Shown here piece after piece: positions 34,615 through 43,396 of a stretch of DNA of 64,000 nt (position 1 is its first letter; the number at the start of each line of letters is the position of its first letter). Where the stretch lies: positions 34,021 through 98,020 of the forward strand of contig NZ_LMUY01000114.1 in NCBI RefSeq assembly GCF_009765685.1. The letters are read 5' to 3'. The position numbers and the translations under genes were made by a program. The notes under the pieces were generated by a model. The model was not told where the DNA came from. It saw nothing but the letters and a program-made list of their open reading frames with translations, and searched no databases. This DNA is from Acidisphaera sp. L21 (GTDB lineage: Bacteria; Pseudomonadota; Alphaproteobacteria; Acetobacterales; Acetobacteraceae).

Positions 34615-35343
34615 ATGATGATGTCGCAGATCATGGCAGAACTGGCGCCAGGTGGTGTCCTGCGGGCCGGGATCAACATGAGCAATTTTCTGCTCGTTAC
34701 CGGCACGAGCCCCAGCGGTGAGCCTGACGGCGTTTCCCCCGACATGGCCCGCGCAGTCGCCGACCGGCTCGGCGTTCGCGTTGAACTGGTCCCGTTCGCG
34801 AAGCCCGGCCTGGTGGCGGATGCCGCGGTGACCGGTGGCTGGACGATCGGCTTGATCGGCGCGGAGCCAGCCCGGGCCGAGACGATCGCCTTTTCCGCGG
34901 CTTATGCCGAGATCGAGTCGACCTACCTCGTGCCGCCGGGTTCGCCGCTGCATAAAATTGGCGATGTCGATCAACCCGGCAATCGCATCGCAGTGACGGG
35001 CCGCGCCGCTTACGGGCTTTGGTTGGACCGCAGCATCAAACACGCGACGCTGGTCCGGACCGATAGCCTCGATGAGGCATACGAAGTCTTCGTTCGCGAT
35101 GGGCTGGAGGCGCTGGCGGGTTTGCGGCCGCGCTTGCTGCAAGATGCCCAAACGCTGCCCGGCGCTAGAATCCTCGATGGCGGTTTCACTGCGGTACAGC
35201 AGGCGATCGGCACGCCGCGTCAAAACCAGGCTGGCGCGGCATTCCTGCATGATTTCGTTGAAGAGGCTAAAGCGAGCGGCCTGGTGGAACAATTGATCGC
35301 CAAGCACAAGGTGCAGGGGCTTTCCGTGGCACCCGCCGCCTAG
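34615..35343 (+). CDS. Solute-binding-protein-like (family 3) protein without signal peptide
   Basis: 242 aa. The fold pattern is that of amino-acid-type periplasmic binding proteins (LRAGINMSNFLLVTGTSPSG, GVSPDMARAVADRLGVRVEL, GDVDQPGNRIAVTGRAAYGL). No signal sequence or lipobox precedes it: the protein begins MMMSQIMAELAPGGVLRAG. GGGAGG lies 5 nt before the first of three ATGs. A cytoplasmic role in sensing or binding, or export by another route, is possible. It follows the gntR gene by 69 nt in the same direction and may bind the same ligand. No permease gene is beside it. Confidence 0.78.
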   Translation: MMMSQIMAELAPGGVLRAGINMSNFLLVTGTSPSGEPDGVSPDMARAVADRLGVRVELVPFAKPGLVADAAVTGGWTIGLIGAEPARAETIAFSAAYAEIESTYLVPPGSPLHKIGDVDQPGNRIAVTGRAAYGLWLDRSIKHATLVRTDSLDEAYEVFVRDGLEALAGLRPRLLQDAQTLPGARILDGGFTAVQQAIGTPRQNQAGAAFLHDFVEEAKASGLVEQLIAKHKVQGLSVAPAA

Positions 35344-35400
35344 CGCTTTCGGAGCGCGTCGTTGCGAGGCAGCGGCGTATCGCTGTTCCGGCTGGCTGCG

Positions 35401-36888
35401 TCAGCCGCCCGCGCCACGCAACGGCCGTTCCGGCAGGAACAGCACCGTCAGGAACCCCAATCCGGCGATGATTGTCCCGGTGATGAACGCCGCGGACAAA
35501 CCGGCCCGGTAGGCCCCTAGCACAAGTGAACGCTGCACGTCCGGAAGGCTGGCGATCGCCGATAGACCGCTCAACGATGACCCCCCCACCTCCACGCCCT
35601 GCAGATGGGCCGCCAGCACTGCGCCGCCCAGGGCGGCGCCGACGGCACCACCGAGCGAGCGGAAGAATGCCGCCGACGCGGTTGCCGCGCCCAATTCGCT
35701 GCGTGCGACCGCGTTCTGGATCGCGGTCGTCAAATTCGGCATGACCAGCCCGATACCAAGGCCCATCACCACCAGCACCGCCTCGATCAGCGGCGGGTTC
35801 AGATCGTTGCGCACAGCCCAGGCCAACGTTGCGTAGGACAAGGTCGCAGCCGCCAGGCCGAGCACCGGGAACAGCTTGTAACGACCCGTTCGGGACACAA
35901 GCCGACCGCCCGTGTAGGACGCGATGATCACCCCGCCCATCATCGGTGCGATCATCAACCCGGCCATGGCGGGGTTGGCGCCCATCAGCAATTGGAACAT
36001 CAGCGGCAGGAACACCACGGCGGCGAACAGCGCCATGGTCGCTAGCGCGATGGTTAGCGCGCCAAGCACGAACACCCCGTTACCGAACAGATCCGGCGGC
36101 AAGATCGGCTGGCGCGCGGCGCGCTCCGCGAAGGCCAGGCCAACAAAGGCGGCGATGGCGACCACCGTCAAACCCAGGATCTGCGGGGACGCCCAGGCAT
36201 AGGCATTGCCGCCCCAACTCAGCACCAACAGCAGGGTACCAGTGCCAGCGGTCAACAACGCCGCCCCCACCCAGTCCAGGCGCGGCGCTATGCTGGGCGG
36301 GCGCGGCCGAAGCGCCAACAGGATGCACGCCAACGCAGCGCCACCGACGGGCAGGTTGACGTAGAAGATCCAGCGCCAGGATGCGAACTGCGTGATGAAG
36401 CCGCCCAGCAGTGGGCCCGCCACCGAGCAGGCTGCGAACACGGCGGCGAACATGCCCTGATAGCGGCCCCGCTCGCGCGGAGAGACCAGGTCGCCGATCA
36501 CCGTCTGCGCCAGCACGATCAACCCGCCGGCGCCCAGTCCCTGCACCGCGCGAAACGCGATCAACCCGACCATGCTTTCGGCGAGACCGCACAGCACGGA
36601 GCCGACCAGGAAGATGGCGATCGAGCCGACAAAGGCCGGCTTGCGCCCATAGAGATCGCTTAGCTTGCCGTAGAGCGGGGCCGAGATCGTGCTGGTCACG
36701 ATGAAGCTGGTGACGACCCAGGACAGGTGAGACAAGCCGCCCAGATCACCGGTGATGCGCGGCAGCGCGGTCGCGACGATATTCTGGTCCAGCGCAGCCA
36801 GCGTCAGCGCCAGCATCAAACCAATCAACACCCAGCGAAATTCCGCCTGGGTGGGCACCAGGGCGGAACTGGTTTTGGCGTCGCTCAT
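35401..36888 (-). CDS. MFS drug exporter, DHA2/EmrB-QacA family
   Basis: 495 aa with about fourteen hydrophobic segments, the mark of DHA2 proton-drug antiporters. LMLALTLAALDQNIVATALP forms the first helix with motif D1, and LYGKLSDLYGRKPAFVGSI is the MFS motif A. QGLGAGGLIVLAQTVIGDLV and the C-terminal PNLTTAIQNAV fit the family. It is divergent from a TetR gene whose promoter region is only about 85 nt long, a common pump/repressor pair. A fusion-protein partner (EmrA) is absent, so it probably acts alone in the inner membrane. Confidence 0.93.
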   Translation of the reverse strand: MSDAKTSSALVPTQAEFRWVLIGLMLALTLAALDQNIVATALPRITGDLGGLSHLSWVVTSFIVTSTISAPLYGKLSDLYGRKPAFVGSIAIFLVGSVLCGLAESMVGLIAFRAVQGLGAGGLIVLAQTVIGDLVSPRERGRYQGMFAAVFAACSVAGPLLGGFITQFASWRWIFYVNLPVGGAALACILLALRPRPPSIAPRLDWVGAALLTAGTGTLLLVLSWGGNAYAWASPQILGLTVVAIAAFVGLAFAERAARQPILPPDLFGNGVFVLGALTIALATMALFAAVVFLPLMFQLLMGANPAMAGLMIAPMMGGVIIASYTGGRLVSRTGRYKLFPVLGLAAATLSYATLAWAVRNDLNPPLIEAVLVVMGLGIGLVMPNLTTAIQNAVARSELGAATASAAFFRSLGGAVGAALGGAVLAAHLQGVEVGGSSLSGLSAIASLPDVQRSLVLGAYRAGLSAAFITGTIIAGLGFLTVLFLPERPLRGAGG

Positions 36889-36937
36889 CGGATCACCCTG
36901 GTGTTGGTAGACGGCTTCGGTCAGGCTATGTGAGGAG

Positions 36938-36952
36938 ACTCTCGCCTAGAGT
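36938..36952. promoter_or_regulatory. Possible TetR operator
   Basis: ACTCT and AGAGT arms flank CGCCT in the short divergent region between the drug exporter and tetR. The location is right for a TetR site but the arms are short, so this is weak evidence. Confidence 0.35.
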
Positions 36953-36972
36953 AGTTGAGGATGTTCTCGCTT

Positions 36973-37569
36973 ATGTCAACCATGCTTGCCGATGCGCGCG
37001 CGCCGCAACGCCCCAAGGGCCATCAAAGGGTGGCAGTGATCCTGGCCGCGGCGGCCACGGTGTTTCAGGAGCGGGGGTTCGAGGCGGCGACGATGACTGA
37101 GATCGCTGCCCGGTCCGGCACCGCGTTCGGGTCGCTCTACCGGTTCTTTCCGTCAAAGGCAGCGTTGGCCGACGCCTTGCTGCAGCAATACGCGCAGCAA
37201 GCCCTAGACGGGCTGGCCGCGCTGGCCGAACAGGCGGCTGGGCTAACCTCCGACGGCCTTGCAGATGCCCTCGTCGATTTCGCGCTGTCGCTGCAGGCGA
37301 TGCGCAGTTTCGCCGTCGCGGTCATGGGCTCGCACTATGGCACGCTGGACCGGCGTGCCCAGTTTCGCCAGGCCGTCCATGACGGGATGGTCTTGATCCT
37401 ATGTCGTGCCTGGCCCGAACTGCCCGGATTGCAGGCGAGTAGCGTGGCGTCGGCTCTGCTCCATGTCCTGAAAGGCGCCGCTGCGGCTGCACAAGATGGT
37501 GCGGAGCCGCAGGGTCCGCTGCTGACCGAATACCGTACTCTCACGCGGCGCTACCTGGCAGGCGTTTGA
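36973..37569 (+). CDS. TetR-family transcriptional regulator
   Basis: 198 aa from the ATG at 36973, with GAGG 12 nt upstream; ATGs at 36961 and 36982 are alternatives. The helix-turn-helix is at residues about 20-65 (AAATVFQERGFEAATMTEIA, then RSGTAFGSLYRFFPSKAALA). The C-terminal helical domain is not assigned to a ligand class. Divergent from the MFS exporter, so it probably represses that pump until a drug binds. Confidence 0.9.
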   Translation: MSTMLADARAPQRPKGHQRVAVILAAAATVFQERGFEAATMTEIAARSGTAFGSLYRFFPSKAALADALLQQYAQQALDGLAALAEQAAGLTSDGLADALVDFALSLQAMRSFAVAVMGSHYGTLDRRAQFRQAVHDGMVLILCRAWPELPGLQASSVASALLHVLKGAAAAAQDGAEPQGPLLTEYRTLTRRYLAGV

Positions 37570-37681
37570 ACCTGGCGACCTTATGGCCGTGGGGGCGTAG
37601 AGCGACAACGTCACGACCGCAGATCCACCGTGCGGCCACGAGGCGGTTGCGCCGAAGTACACCTGAGCCAGATCGCGTTCG

Positions 37682-38791
37682 TTACTGAACCGTCTTCCAA
37701 TGGTTGGTCACGTCCGCCATGAAGCCGCGGACGGTGGCGTTGATGAATTCGAGATCAGCAGGCTTGAAACCCGGTGATGCCGCGACGTGCCCTTGCACCG
37801 AGGGGATCGTCACGTGACGGCCATCGGGGATCGCGGTCGTCGCCTCGATCCCTTCCTCAACCGGATTGTAAAGATCGAGTTCGCCGGACATGAGCAGGGC
37901 CTTTGCCTTGATGGACCGCAATGCGCGGATTGGGTCGCCGCCATAGATCGCCCTTCCGTCCACAAGCGTGTCACCCACATTGTGCCGGTCATAGGCCCAA
38001 CTCTGCGCAATCCAGTCATTTGCGTCGGCGCCGCTTTTCACCAAAGCGTCCTCCTGCGATTGGATCCAGGCCAGGACATCCAGCGGGGACGTGAATTGCT
38101 GCCGCATCGCGTTCGGCGTGCGGGTGCTCAACACCGACACGGCGGCGCGTGCCCGCAACCCGGCGATAGGCTCCTCCGTGTAATTGCCGCCCTTGAACGC
38201 GGGATCCAGCATCAGCGCTTGCCGCGTAGCTTGGTTCACCGCGATCGACCACGCAGACGTCCGGGCCATGGGCGTTAATGCAACAAGGCCGTCCATCATG
38301 TCCGGATGGCTGACGCCCCACTGCAATGTTTGCATCCCGCCCATCGACGCGCCGGCGACGGCAACCAAATGGGTAATGCCAAGATGCTGCAGCAGCAGGT
38401 ATTGGCTTTGAACCATGTCGCGGATCGCGAAATGCGGAAATGCCGTACCGTGCTGCGTGGTGCTGGTACTGGGCGATGTGGAGATGCCGTTGCCGATCGC
38501 GTCGGTTTTGATGACGAAAAGATGGTCGGTATCGAGTCCCTTGCCCGGCCCGATCAGATAATCGATTCTATGATGGTTTCCGCCGATCGCCGTTACCATG
38601 AGCACGGCGTTGCTTTTGGCTGCGTTCAGCGTGCCCTCGGTCATGTAGGCAATGTTGAAATCGTGTATGGTTTCTCCGCTTTCCAAAAGCAGGTCGCCGA
38701 TCTGAAACCGCTGTAAACCGGGCTCCGCCGCAGGCTGGGCCTTTACGGCCTGGCCAATCATCAAAAATGCAGCGAGTGCGAGCCATTTCAT
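37682..38791 (-). CDS. Secreted alpha/beta hydrolase, homoserine-acetyltransferase-like fold
   Basis: 369 aa with a signal peptide (MKWLALAAFLMIGQAVKAQ, cleavage near residue 18). The sequence follows the MetX pattern (IAYMTEGTLNAAKSNAVLMV) with nucleophile Ser149 in AGASMGGMQTLQWG, an acid in SGELDLYNP and a histidine in VQGHVAAS. True MetX enzymes are cytoplasmic, so a periplasmic relative probably acts as an esterase or acyltransferase on an unknown substrate. It stands alone, with no operon partners. Confidence 0.86.
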   Translation of the reverse strand: MKWLALAAFLMIGQAVKAQPAAEPGLQRFQIGDLLLESGETIHDFNIAYMTEGTLNAAKSNAVLMVTAIGGNHHRIDYLIGPGKGLDTDHLFVIKTDAIGNGISTSPSTSTTQHGTAFPHFAIRDMVQSQYLLLQHLGITHLVAVAGASMGGMQTLQWGVSHPDMMDGLVALTPMARTSAWSIAVNQATRQALMLDPAFKGGNYTEEPIAGLRARAAVSVLSTRTPNAMRQQFTSPLDVLAWIQSQEDALVKSGADANDWIAQSWAYDRHNVGDTLVDGRAIYGGDPIRALRSIKAKALLMSGELDLYNPVEEGIEATTAIPDGRHVTIPSVQGHVAASPGFKPADLEFINATVRGFMADVTNHWKTVQ

Positions 38792-38883
38792 CGAGCGCAG
38801 TCTCCACCTTTGTATTTCTTGGAGCGCACGCTAGCGACGGCTTGACGTGCGGTCAACTCGTTCCGGGCAAGAGAGGAATCTGT

Positions 38884-40617
38884 CTAGGATACACCTGATT
38901 CCACAGGCGTAGACAACGCAGCCTGTTGGCGCAGGAGAATATACGCGCTCAATGCGTCGCGTATCCGCTCCGCCTGTCGTCGCTTTTCGGGAAATACACC
39001 GGTTGCGTGAACGAGCATTGTCGCGTTGGCTTCAAACAATAATAGGCGGCCGTCCACAAGCACCGCGCAGTCCACACCGCCATAGTCAAGATCCAGCCGC
39101 CGGACAACGGCGCGTAGTGCGTCGAATGCAGTGGCTCCCATCGCGGCAACGGGGTTTGCCAGAAATGCAGTTTCTTCGTGTCGCATGGCATCGGACATGG
39201 CGGTCCGCCAATAATGCACCAACCAGTCGTTGCCGATTGCCAGATGAACCGGGAATATCTCGTTACCGATGAAGACCAGGCGGTATTTCCGGAACCGCCC
39301 ATCGTTACCGCGGAAATCGTGAAAATGGCTGAGGTAGTAGTCGCCCGGCGCTGCGGTGGATGCGGCGGCGGTCAGTTGCTGTGCGATACTCAGCCGCTGC
39401 AAATGCTCCCCGCCATGCAATCCAACCGGGCGTAGCAGCAAGGGCGGCTGCAGCGCCTGCCCCTCTACCGCATCGGCATAGGATAGAACTTCGTCACGAC
39501 TCATCCGCACGAGGAATGGCACGACCAACCCTGCAATTCCCGTCAAACGTTCTGGCAAACGGTCGCGCCGGGTCGGAGGGATTTGCCAAGGAGGATTCAG
39601 CACCGGGTATGGAAACCGGCGCAACAATGATTCCGCCTGAGCCAAGAAGGGAGCGCCGGCGTCGGCGTCGCCAATTATGTTGAACGCGATCCCGATCGGC
39701 GGCGACTGCGCCATGATCGTGTCCCAATGATGATCGGCTGCCTCATTCGGCGGCAGGAACAGGGTCACGATTTCGAACCGATTCCGATCCAGCATGAAAT
39801 CAGTTGGCAGATTACACGATCCGGCGCCCCCGAGCAGCAGCAACCGAGCGGCCGGAGCCTCCCCCAGGCATGGTTGCACCATCACCCCCTGCCGCCGCCC
39901 CACGTCGGCGCGTTCTGTCTGCGCGTCGGCAAAATGGCCGGCGCGCTCCAGGCACTCCGCCAACAACAGGCGCAACTGCAACTCCATCGGAGTGGGAGCC
40001 GCATCGGGAGCCAAACCGACGATGGTGCCGAGCCCATGGCGACATGCGTGGGCCGCTCCGGTCGCATCGTCGAAGTATAGACAAGCCGTCGCCCGGTCGT
40101 GCCAGTCGCTGGCGGAGTGGGGATGCAGGGCGAGCACGGCGTTGAACGCCGGGTCGGCTTCCGGTCGATGCAGCGAGGCGAGTAGTTTGGCTCGGTTACA
40201 CTGCGTCGTCATGGAACCCGGCGCCAGTGCGACGGCAGTGTCCAGTGCCGCTACTGCCGCCTCGTGTTCACCGAGACGAAACAGCACCGCGCCATACTCA
40301 TGCCACGCGTTTGGATTGTCGGGCTCGACCTCAACCGTACGCGCGAAGCATGCGCGCGCCTGCGGGTCCGCTCCGAGGCGCTGGTGAATTTGTCCGAGCC
40401 GCAACCATGCCAGACCGTCATCCAGGTTGAGGACCAGGTAGCGGAGGAATAGTTCCCGAGCCTCCGCCAGACCGCCTTCATCATACCGAACCAGCGCCAG
40501 CAGCAGTAATCCACGGGGATCAACCGGTTGCTGTTCAAGCAGAGCCACAAGTATGCTGGCGCTCCCTTGCAAGTCCCCTGCGTTGAAACAGCGTATTGCG
40601 GATTGTAACGAGAGCAT
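38884..40617 (-). CDS. TPR-repeat protein with ATP-grasp-like C-terminal domain
   Basis: 577 aa. Residues 1-235 are tetratricopeptide repeats (ALVRYDEGGLAEARELFLRY, AWLRLGQIHQRLGADPQARA, WHEYGAVLFRLGEHEAAVAA). From about residue 255 the protein changes character: LLLLGGAGSCNLPTDFMLD, then LLLRPVGLHGGEHL, YRLVFIGNEIFPVHLAIGND and finally DYGGVDCAVLVDGRLLLFEANAT. The last segment, with Glu529 and Asn531 (E-x-N), looks like the Mg-ATP-binding end of an ATP-grasp ligase. The domain may ligate or modify a peptide or amino acid. No substrate gene is adjacent. Confidence 0.78.
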   Translation of the reverse strand: MLSLQSAIRCFNAGDLQGSASILVALLEQQPVDPRGLLLLALVRYDEGGLAEARELFLRYLVLNLDDGLAWLRLGQIHQRLGADPQARACFARTVEVEPDNPNAWHEYGAVLFRLGEHEAAVAALDTAVALAPGSMTTQCNRAKLLASLHRPEADPAFNAVLALHPHSASDWHDRATACLYFDDATGAAHACRHGLGTIVGLAPDAAPTPMELQLRLLLAECLERAGHFADAQTERADVGRRQGVMVQPCLGEAPAARLLLLGGAGSCNLPTDFMLDRNRFEIVTLFLPPNEAADHHWDTIMAQSPPIGIAFNIIGDADAGAPFLAQAESLLRRFPYPVLNPPWQIPPTRRDRLPERLTGIAGLVVPFLVRMSRDEVLSYADAVEGQALQPPLLLRPVGLHGGEHLQRLSIAQQLTAAASTAAPGDYYLSHFHDFRGNDGRFRKYRLVFIGNEIFPVHLAIGNDWLVHYWRTAMSDAMRHEETAFLANPVAAMGATAFDALRAVVRRLDLDYGGVDCAVLVDGRLLLFEANATMLVHATGVFPEKRRQAERIRDALSAYILLRQQAALSTPVESGVS

Positions 40618-40719
40618 CGAGCGTTGCTTGATTACCAGTTGCTCGTCGGACAGTGCTGTGAGAACGTGCCGGGTGTCGAGGCAATCAAAGTTAAACCTTA
40701 GAAAGGTGCTGGACCCGGC

Positions 40720-41856
40720 ATGAAGGCAACAGGTCCCTCGGTGATGGCGTCGACCCTGCGCCCGGACATCGCGCCCGGGGTGGTTGGACGGATGGTTCTC
40801 AAGGGGGTGACCACCGCCGCTGCCTCATTCCTGCTGTCCGTGTCGGCGCTTGCGCAAGCGGTGCCGGCGGCGGAGTGGTCCCGGTCCACGCCACAAGCTG
40901 CCGGCTGGTCGCCCGACCTTCTGGGAGAGGCTCATCGCTATGCCCAGGAAATTGGGACAGCGAGCCTTTTGATCGTTCAACACGGACAGATCATCGATAG
41001 CCTAGGCGACGTCAGCCAGCGGCTCGAACTCCATTCCATGCGCAAAAGCCTGCTATCCGCGTTGATCGGCATCGCCGTGGCGGACCGGCGGATCAATTTG
41101 CATGCAACGCTGGGCCAACTCGGGATCGACGATGTCCCCCCGGCACTGACGCCAGAGGAGAAGCAGGCGACGGTTGCCGACCTGCTCGCCTCCCGATCCG
41201 GCGTGTATCACGTCGCCCTGTACGAGACGGAGGGCGAGCGCCGCAGCCGGCCACCACGGGGCAGCCACCCGCGCGGCACGTTCTGGTACTACAACAACTG
41301 GGACTTCAACGCTCTCGGCACCATTTACGAGCATGCTGTGGGTCAATCGGTCTTCGCCAGCTTTTTAACCCGCATTGCGCAGCCTATTGGCATGCAGGAT
41401 TATCGCGTGGTCGACGGGCGCTACGTCACCGGGCCGGACTCATCCATACCGGCCTATCCGTTCCATATGAGCGCCCGCGACCTGGCCCGATTTGGACTGC
41501 TATACTTGCATGGTGGCCAATGGGCGGGGCGGCAGGTGGTGCCGCCCGACTGGGTGGCAGACAGCACCAGGCCGCGTTCCGTCACGACCATCGGCTCGGG
41601 CTACGCCTATCTTTGGTGGACAGGCTGGGATGGAGCGGGCGTCCCGATCATGGGATTGCCACCGGGCGCATTCTGGGCCGATGGCGCGGAGGGCCAGTTC
41701 GTGGTCGTCGACCCGGCCGATGACCTCGTCGTCGTGCATCAAACCAAGGATGAGCCGGTCGGCCGGCGCAACTTCGGGCACCTCATGTGGCTGATACGGC
41801 GCGCCGCCCATACGGCCGATCCGGGTGCCGATCCGGAGTTGCGCAACCGCCGTTGA
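40720..41856 (+). CDS. Secreted serine hydrolase, class C beta-lactamase-like
   Basis: 378 aa. A hydrophobic signal lies at about residues 25-46 (VTTAAASFLLSVSALAQA), preceded by a 20-residue extension; a start at the ATG 40792 is an alternative. The SxxK motif is Ser106-Met-Arg-Lys109 in LHSMRKSLLS, and Tyr191-Asn-Asn193 in FWYYNNWDFN is the YxN motif. GAEGQFVVVDP stands where the KTG-like motif is expected. Such proteins include esterases, DD-peptidases and true beta-lactamases; nothing here selects one. It is divergent from the TPR gene. Confidence 0.88.
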   Translation: MKATGPSVMASTLRPDIAPGVVGRMVLKGVTTAAASFLLSVSALAQAVPAAEWSRSTPQAAGWSPDLLGEAHRYAQEIGTASLLIVQHGQIIDSLGDVSQRLELHSMRKSLLSALIGIAVADRRINLHATLGQLGIDDVPPALTPEEKQATVADLLASRSGVYHVALYETEGERRSRPPRGSHPRGTFWYYNNWDFNALGTIYEHAVGQSVFASFLTRIAQPIGMQDYRVVDGRYVTGPDSSIPAYPFHMSARDLARFGLLYLHGGQWAGRQVVPPDWVADSTRPRSVTTIGSGYAYLWWTGWDGAGVPIMGLPPGAFWADGAEGQFVVVDPADDLVVVHQTKDEPVGRRNFGHLMWLIRRAAHTADPGADPELRNRR

Positions 41857-41902
41857 CCGACTTGGGCTGGCGTTGCCGTCAGCGCGTAGCCAGACTTGGT
41901 TT

Positions 41903-42124
41903 CTACCGCGACCTGTAGTTTTCGCTGATCAAACTGAAATCGTCCAGCGAGATCATGACCGTGCCATCCGCATCAGCCGCGGCGGCGGCAAGGTTTTGCA
42001 GGTCGATAAGCAGAGCTACCTTTTGGGGACCCGACGCATGCGTCTGCCCCGATTGTGAGATCAACCCGATGGCCGCGTCGCACGCCTTGACGATCTGCTT
42101 AGCCGGCAAAATTGCAGAGGTCAT
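41903..42124 (-). CDS. Small conserved-looking protein of unknown function
   Basis: 73 aa, beginning MTSAILPAKQIVKACDAAIG and containing KVALLIDLQNLAAAAADADG. It has balanced composition and a predicted helix-loop-helix character, unlike the arginine-rich antisense frames around it. There is no signal peptide and no domain I recognise. It lies convergent with the serine hydrolase gene and its 5' end overlaps only untranslated DNA before the next hydrolase. The ribosome-binding site is weak. Confidence 0.5.
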   Translation of the reverse strand: MTSAILPAKQIVKACDAAIGLISQSGQTHASGPQKVALLIDLQNLAAAAADADGTVMISLDDFSLISENYRSR

Positions 42125-42240
42125 GTGTGATCCACCCGTTCGGTGGCGCTAACGCTGTTCCAGCGGAACGAGTTGCGCCAGGATTGCCGGCGCCAGTGGT
42201 CGGTTTTAGCATATCGACGGGTGCCCTATTGGAGCAGCAG

Positions 42241-43383
42241 ATGGCCGCGCCGCCCTTGATTTTGGACCGCAACGGGGCCGTGTTCGAACGACACAGCTAC
42301 AGCCACGACGACCTCGAACTCGTGGCGTGGGTCATCCGCCCGCCTGGACCCGGTCCCTTCCCCTTACTCATGCAGAACCACGGTTCCGGCATTGGCGTCG
42401 GCCCGCATGGCACGCTCACCGGTGATCCATCGCGCGCGACGGTCGATCCCGAGAACCCGGCATGGGCGCGCATCATAGATGGCGGCGCTCTGGTTCTGTT
42501 CCCAGAAGGTCGTGGCTATGGCGGCTCGGACGGGCCGAACCCACTCGAAACTGTGCGCCGGGGCACCGAAGCGACGTTCGAGATGCTGCTAGGCCGGGCT
42601 GCCGATGCCAATGCCGCGGCGGATTGGGCTTGCAACCGTCCCGACGTGGACGCTGCGCGCTGCGTCATCGTCGGTGCCAGCCATGGCGCCGTCGTCACAT
42701 TGCTGGCCGCCTCCCAGCGTGCCTACGGGGCAGCCATCGCGCAGGCTACCGGCGCCGCATATGGCCACACCGAGGCAAGCATTCGCCCCATCGCCAACGC
42801 CGCTTCGCGCATCACGGCGCCCGTATTGTTCCAGCACATGCGGACCGACACGATGGTCCCGATGGCGGGTGCCCAGCACATCTTCGATTGGAGCAGCCGC
42901 CTGCGGCCCCAGCAGCGGTGGCGCGACTATCCCGGCGCACCCGGCGTCGAAGGGCACAACATCTTCAATCCCGCCAACTGGTCACAGGTTCGCCCCGACT
43001 ATATCGCGGCCATTCGCGCCGGGTTCAACGCTGCCGCATCCGCGCCACAGGATCCGCCGGAGCAGTGGCAGACCTTGGAGTTCCTGCTACCAGAAACGCT
43101 TCGTCCGGATGCTGCGCGCTGGGCTGGGCGGTTCGGCCCAGAGGGACCAGCCGCCATGGTCGCCTTGGACGGGGAGCAGGTGGTTTATTCTTGGAAAGAT
43201 CGAGATTCACGCGGCTACGGCGAAGCGGCGATCATCCATCGTGGGGATGCGCTGTTTTTCGAGCCATGGCCGGGTATCTCCCTTCTGCTGGAGCCACTGC
43301 CGAATAACGCGTTGCAGGCTACGTTCGAGCGGCGCGACCGTCGCTCGGTGGCGCAGCTCGATCCGGTTGGTCAGGGTCCATAA
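42241..43383 (+). CDS. Alpha/beta hydrolase, dienelactone hydrolase/S9-peptidase-like
   Basis: 380 aa from the ATG at 42241 (GGAG 8 nt upstream); the frame is open from 42112 but that part resembles nothing. The nucleophile is Ser147 in VIVGASHGAVVTLL, the oxyanion part is LMQNHGSGIGVG, and LFPEGRGYGGSDGP is typical of the fold. The aspartate is expected near FQHMRTDTMVPMAG and the histidine near GVEGHNIFNP. Residues about 300-380 form an additional C-terminal domain of unknown role. No signal peptide. Confidence 0.84.
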   Translation: MAAPPLILDRNGAVFERHSYSHDDLELVAWVIRPPGPGPFPLLMQNHGSGIGVGPHGTLTGDPSRATVDPENPAWARIIDGGALVLFPEGRGYGGSDGPNPLETVRRGTEATFEMLLGRAADANAAADWACNRPDVDAARCVIVGASHGAVVTLLAASQRAYGAAIAQATGAAYGHTEASIRPIANAASRITAPVLFQHMRTDTMVPMAGAQHIFDWSSRLRPQQRWRDYPGAPGVEGHNIFNPANWSQVRPDYIAAIRAGFNAAASAPQDPPEQWQTLEFLLPETLRPDAARWAGRFGPEGPAAMVALDGEQVVYSWKDRDSRGYGEAAIIHRGDALFFEPWPGISLLLEPLPNNALQATFERRDRRSVAQLDPVGQGP

Positions 43384-43396
43384 CCGCGAAGAACCG

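Noticed and set aside
35343-35357. Short GCGCT/AGCGC inverted repeat as a terminator
   Set aside because: Only a 5-bp stem and no T-tract, so too weak to report as a terminator.
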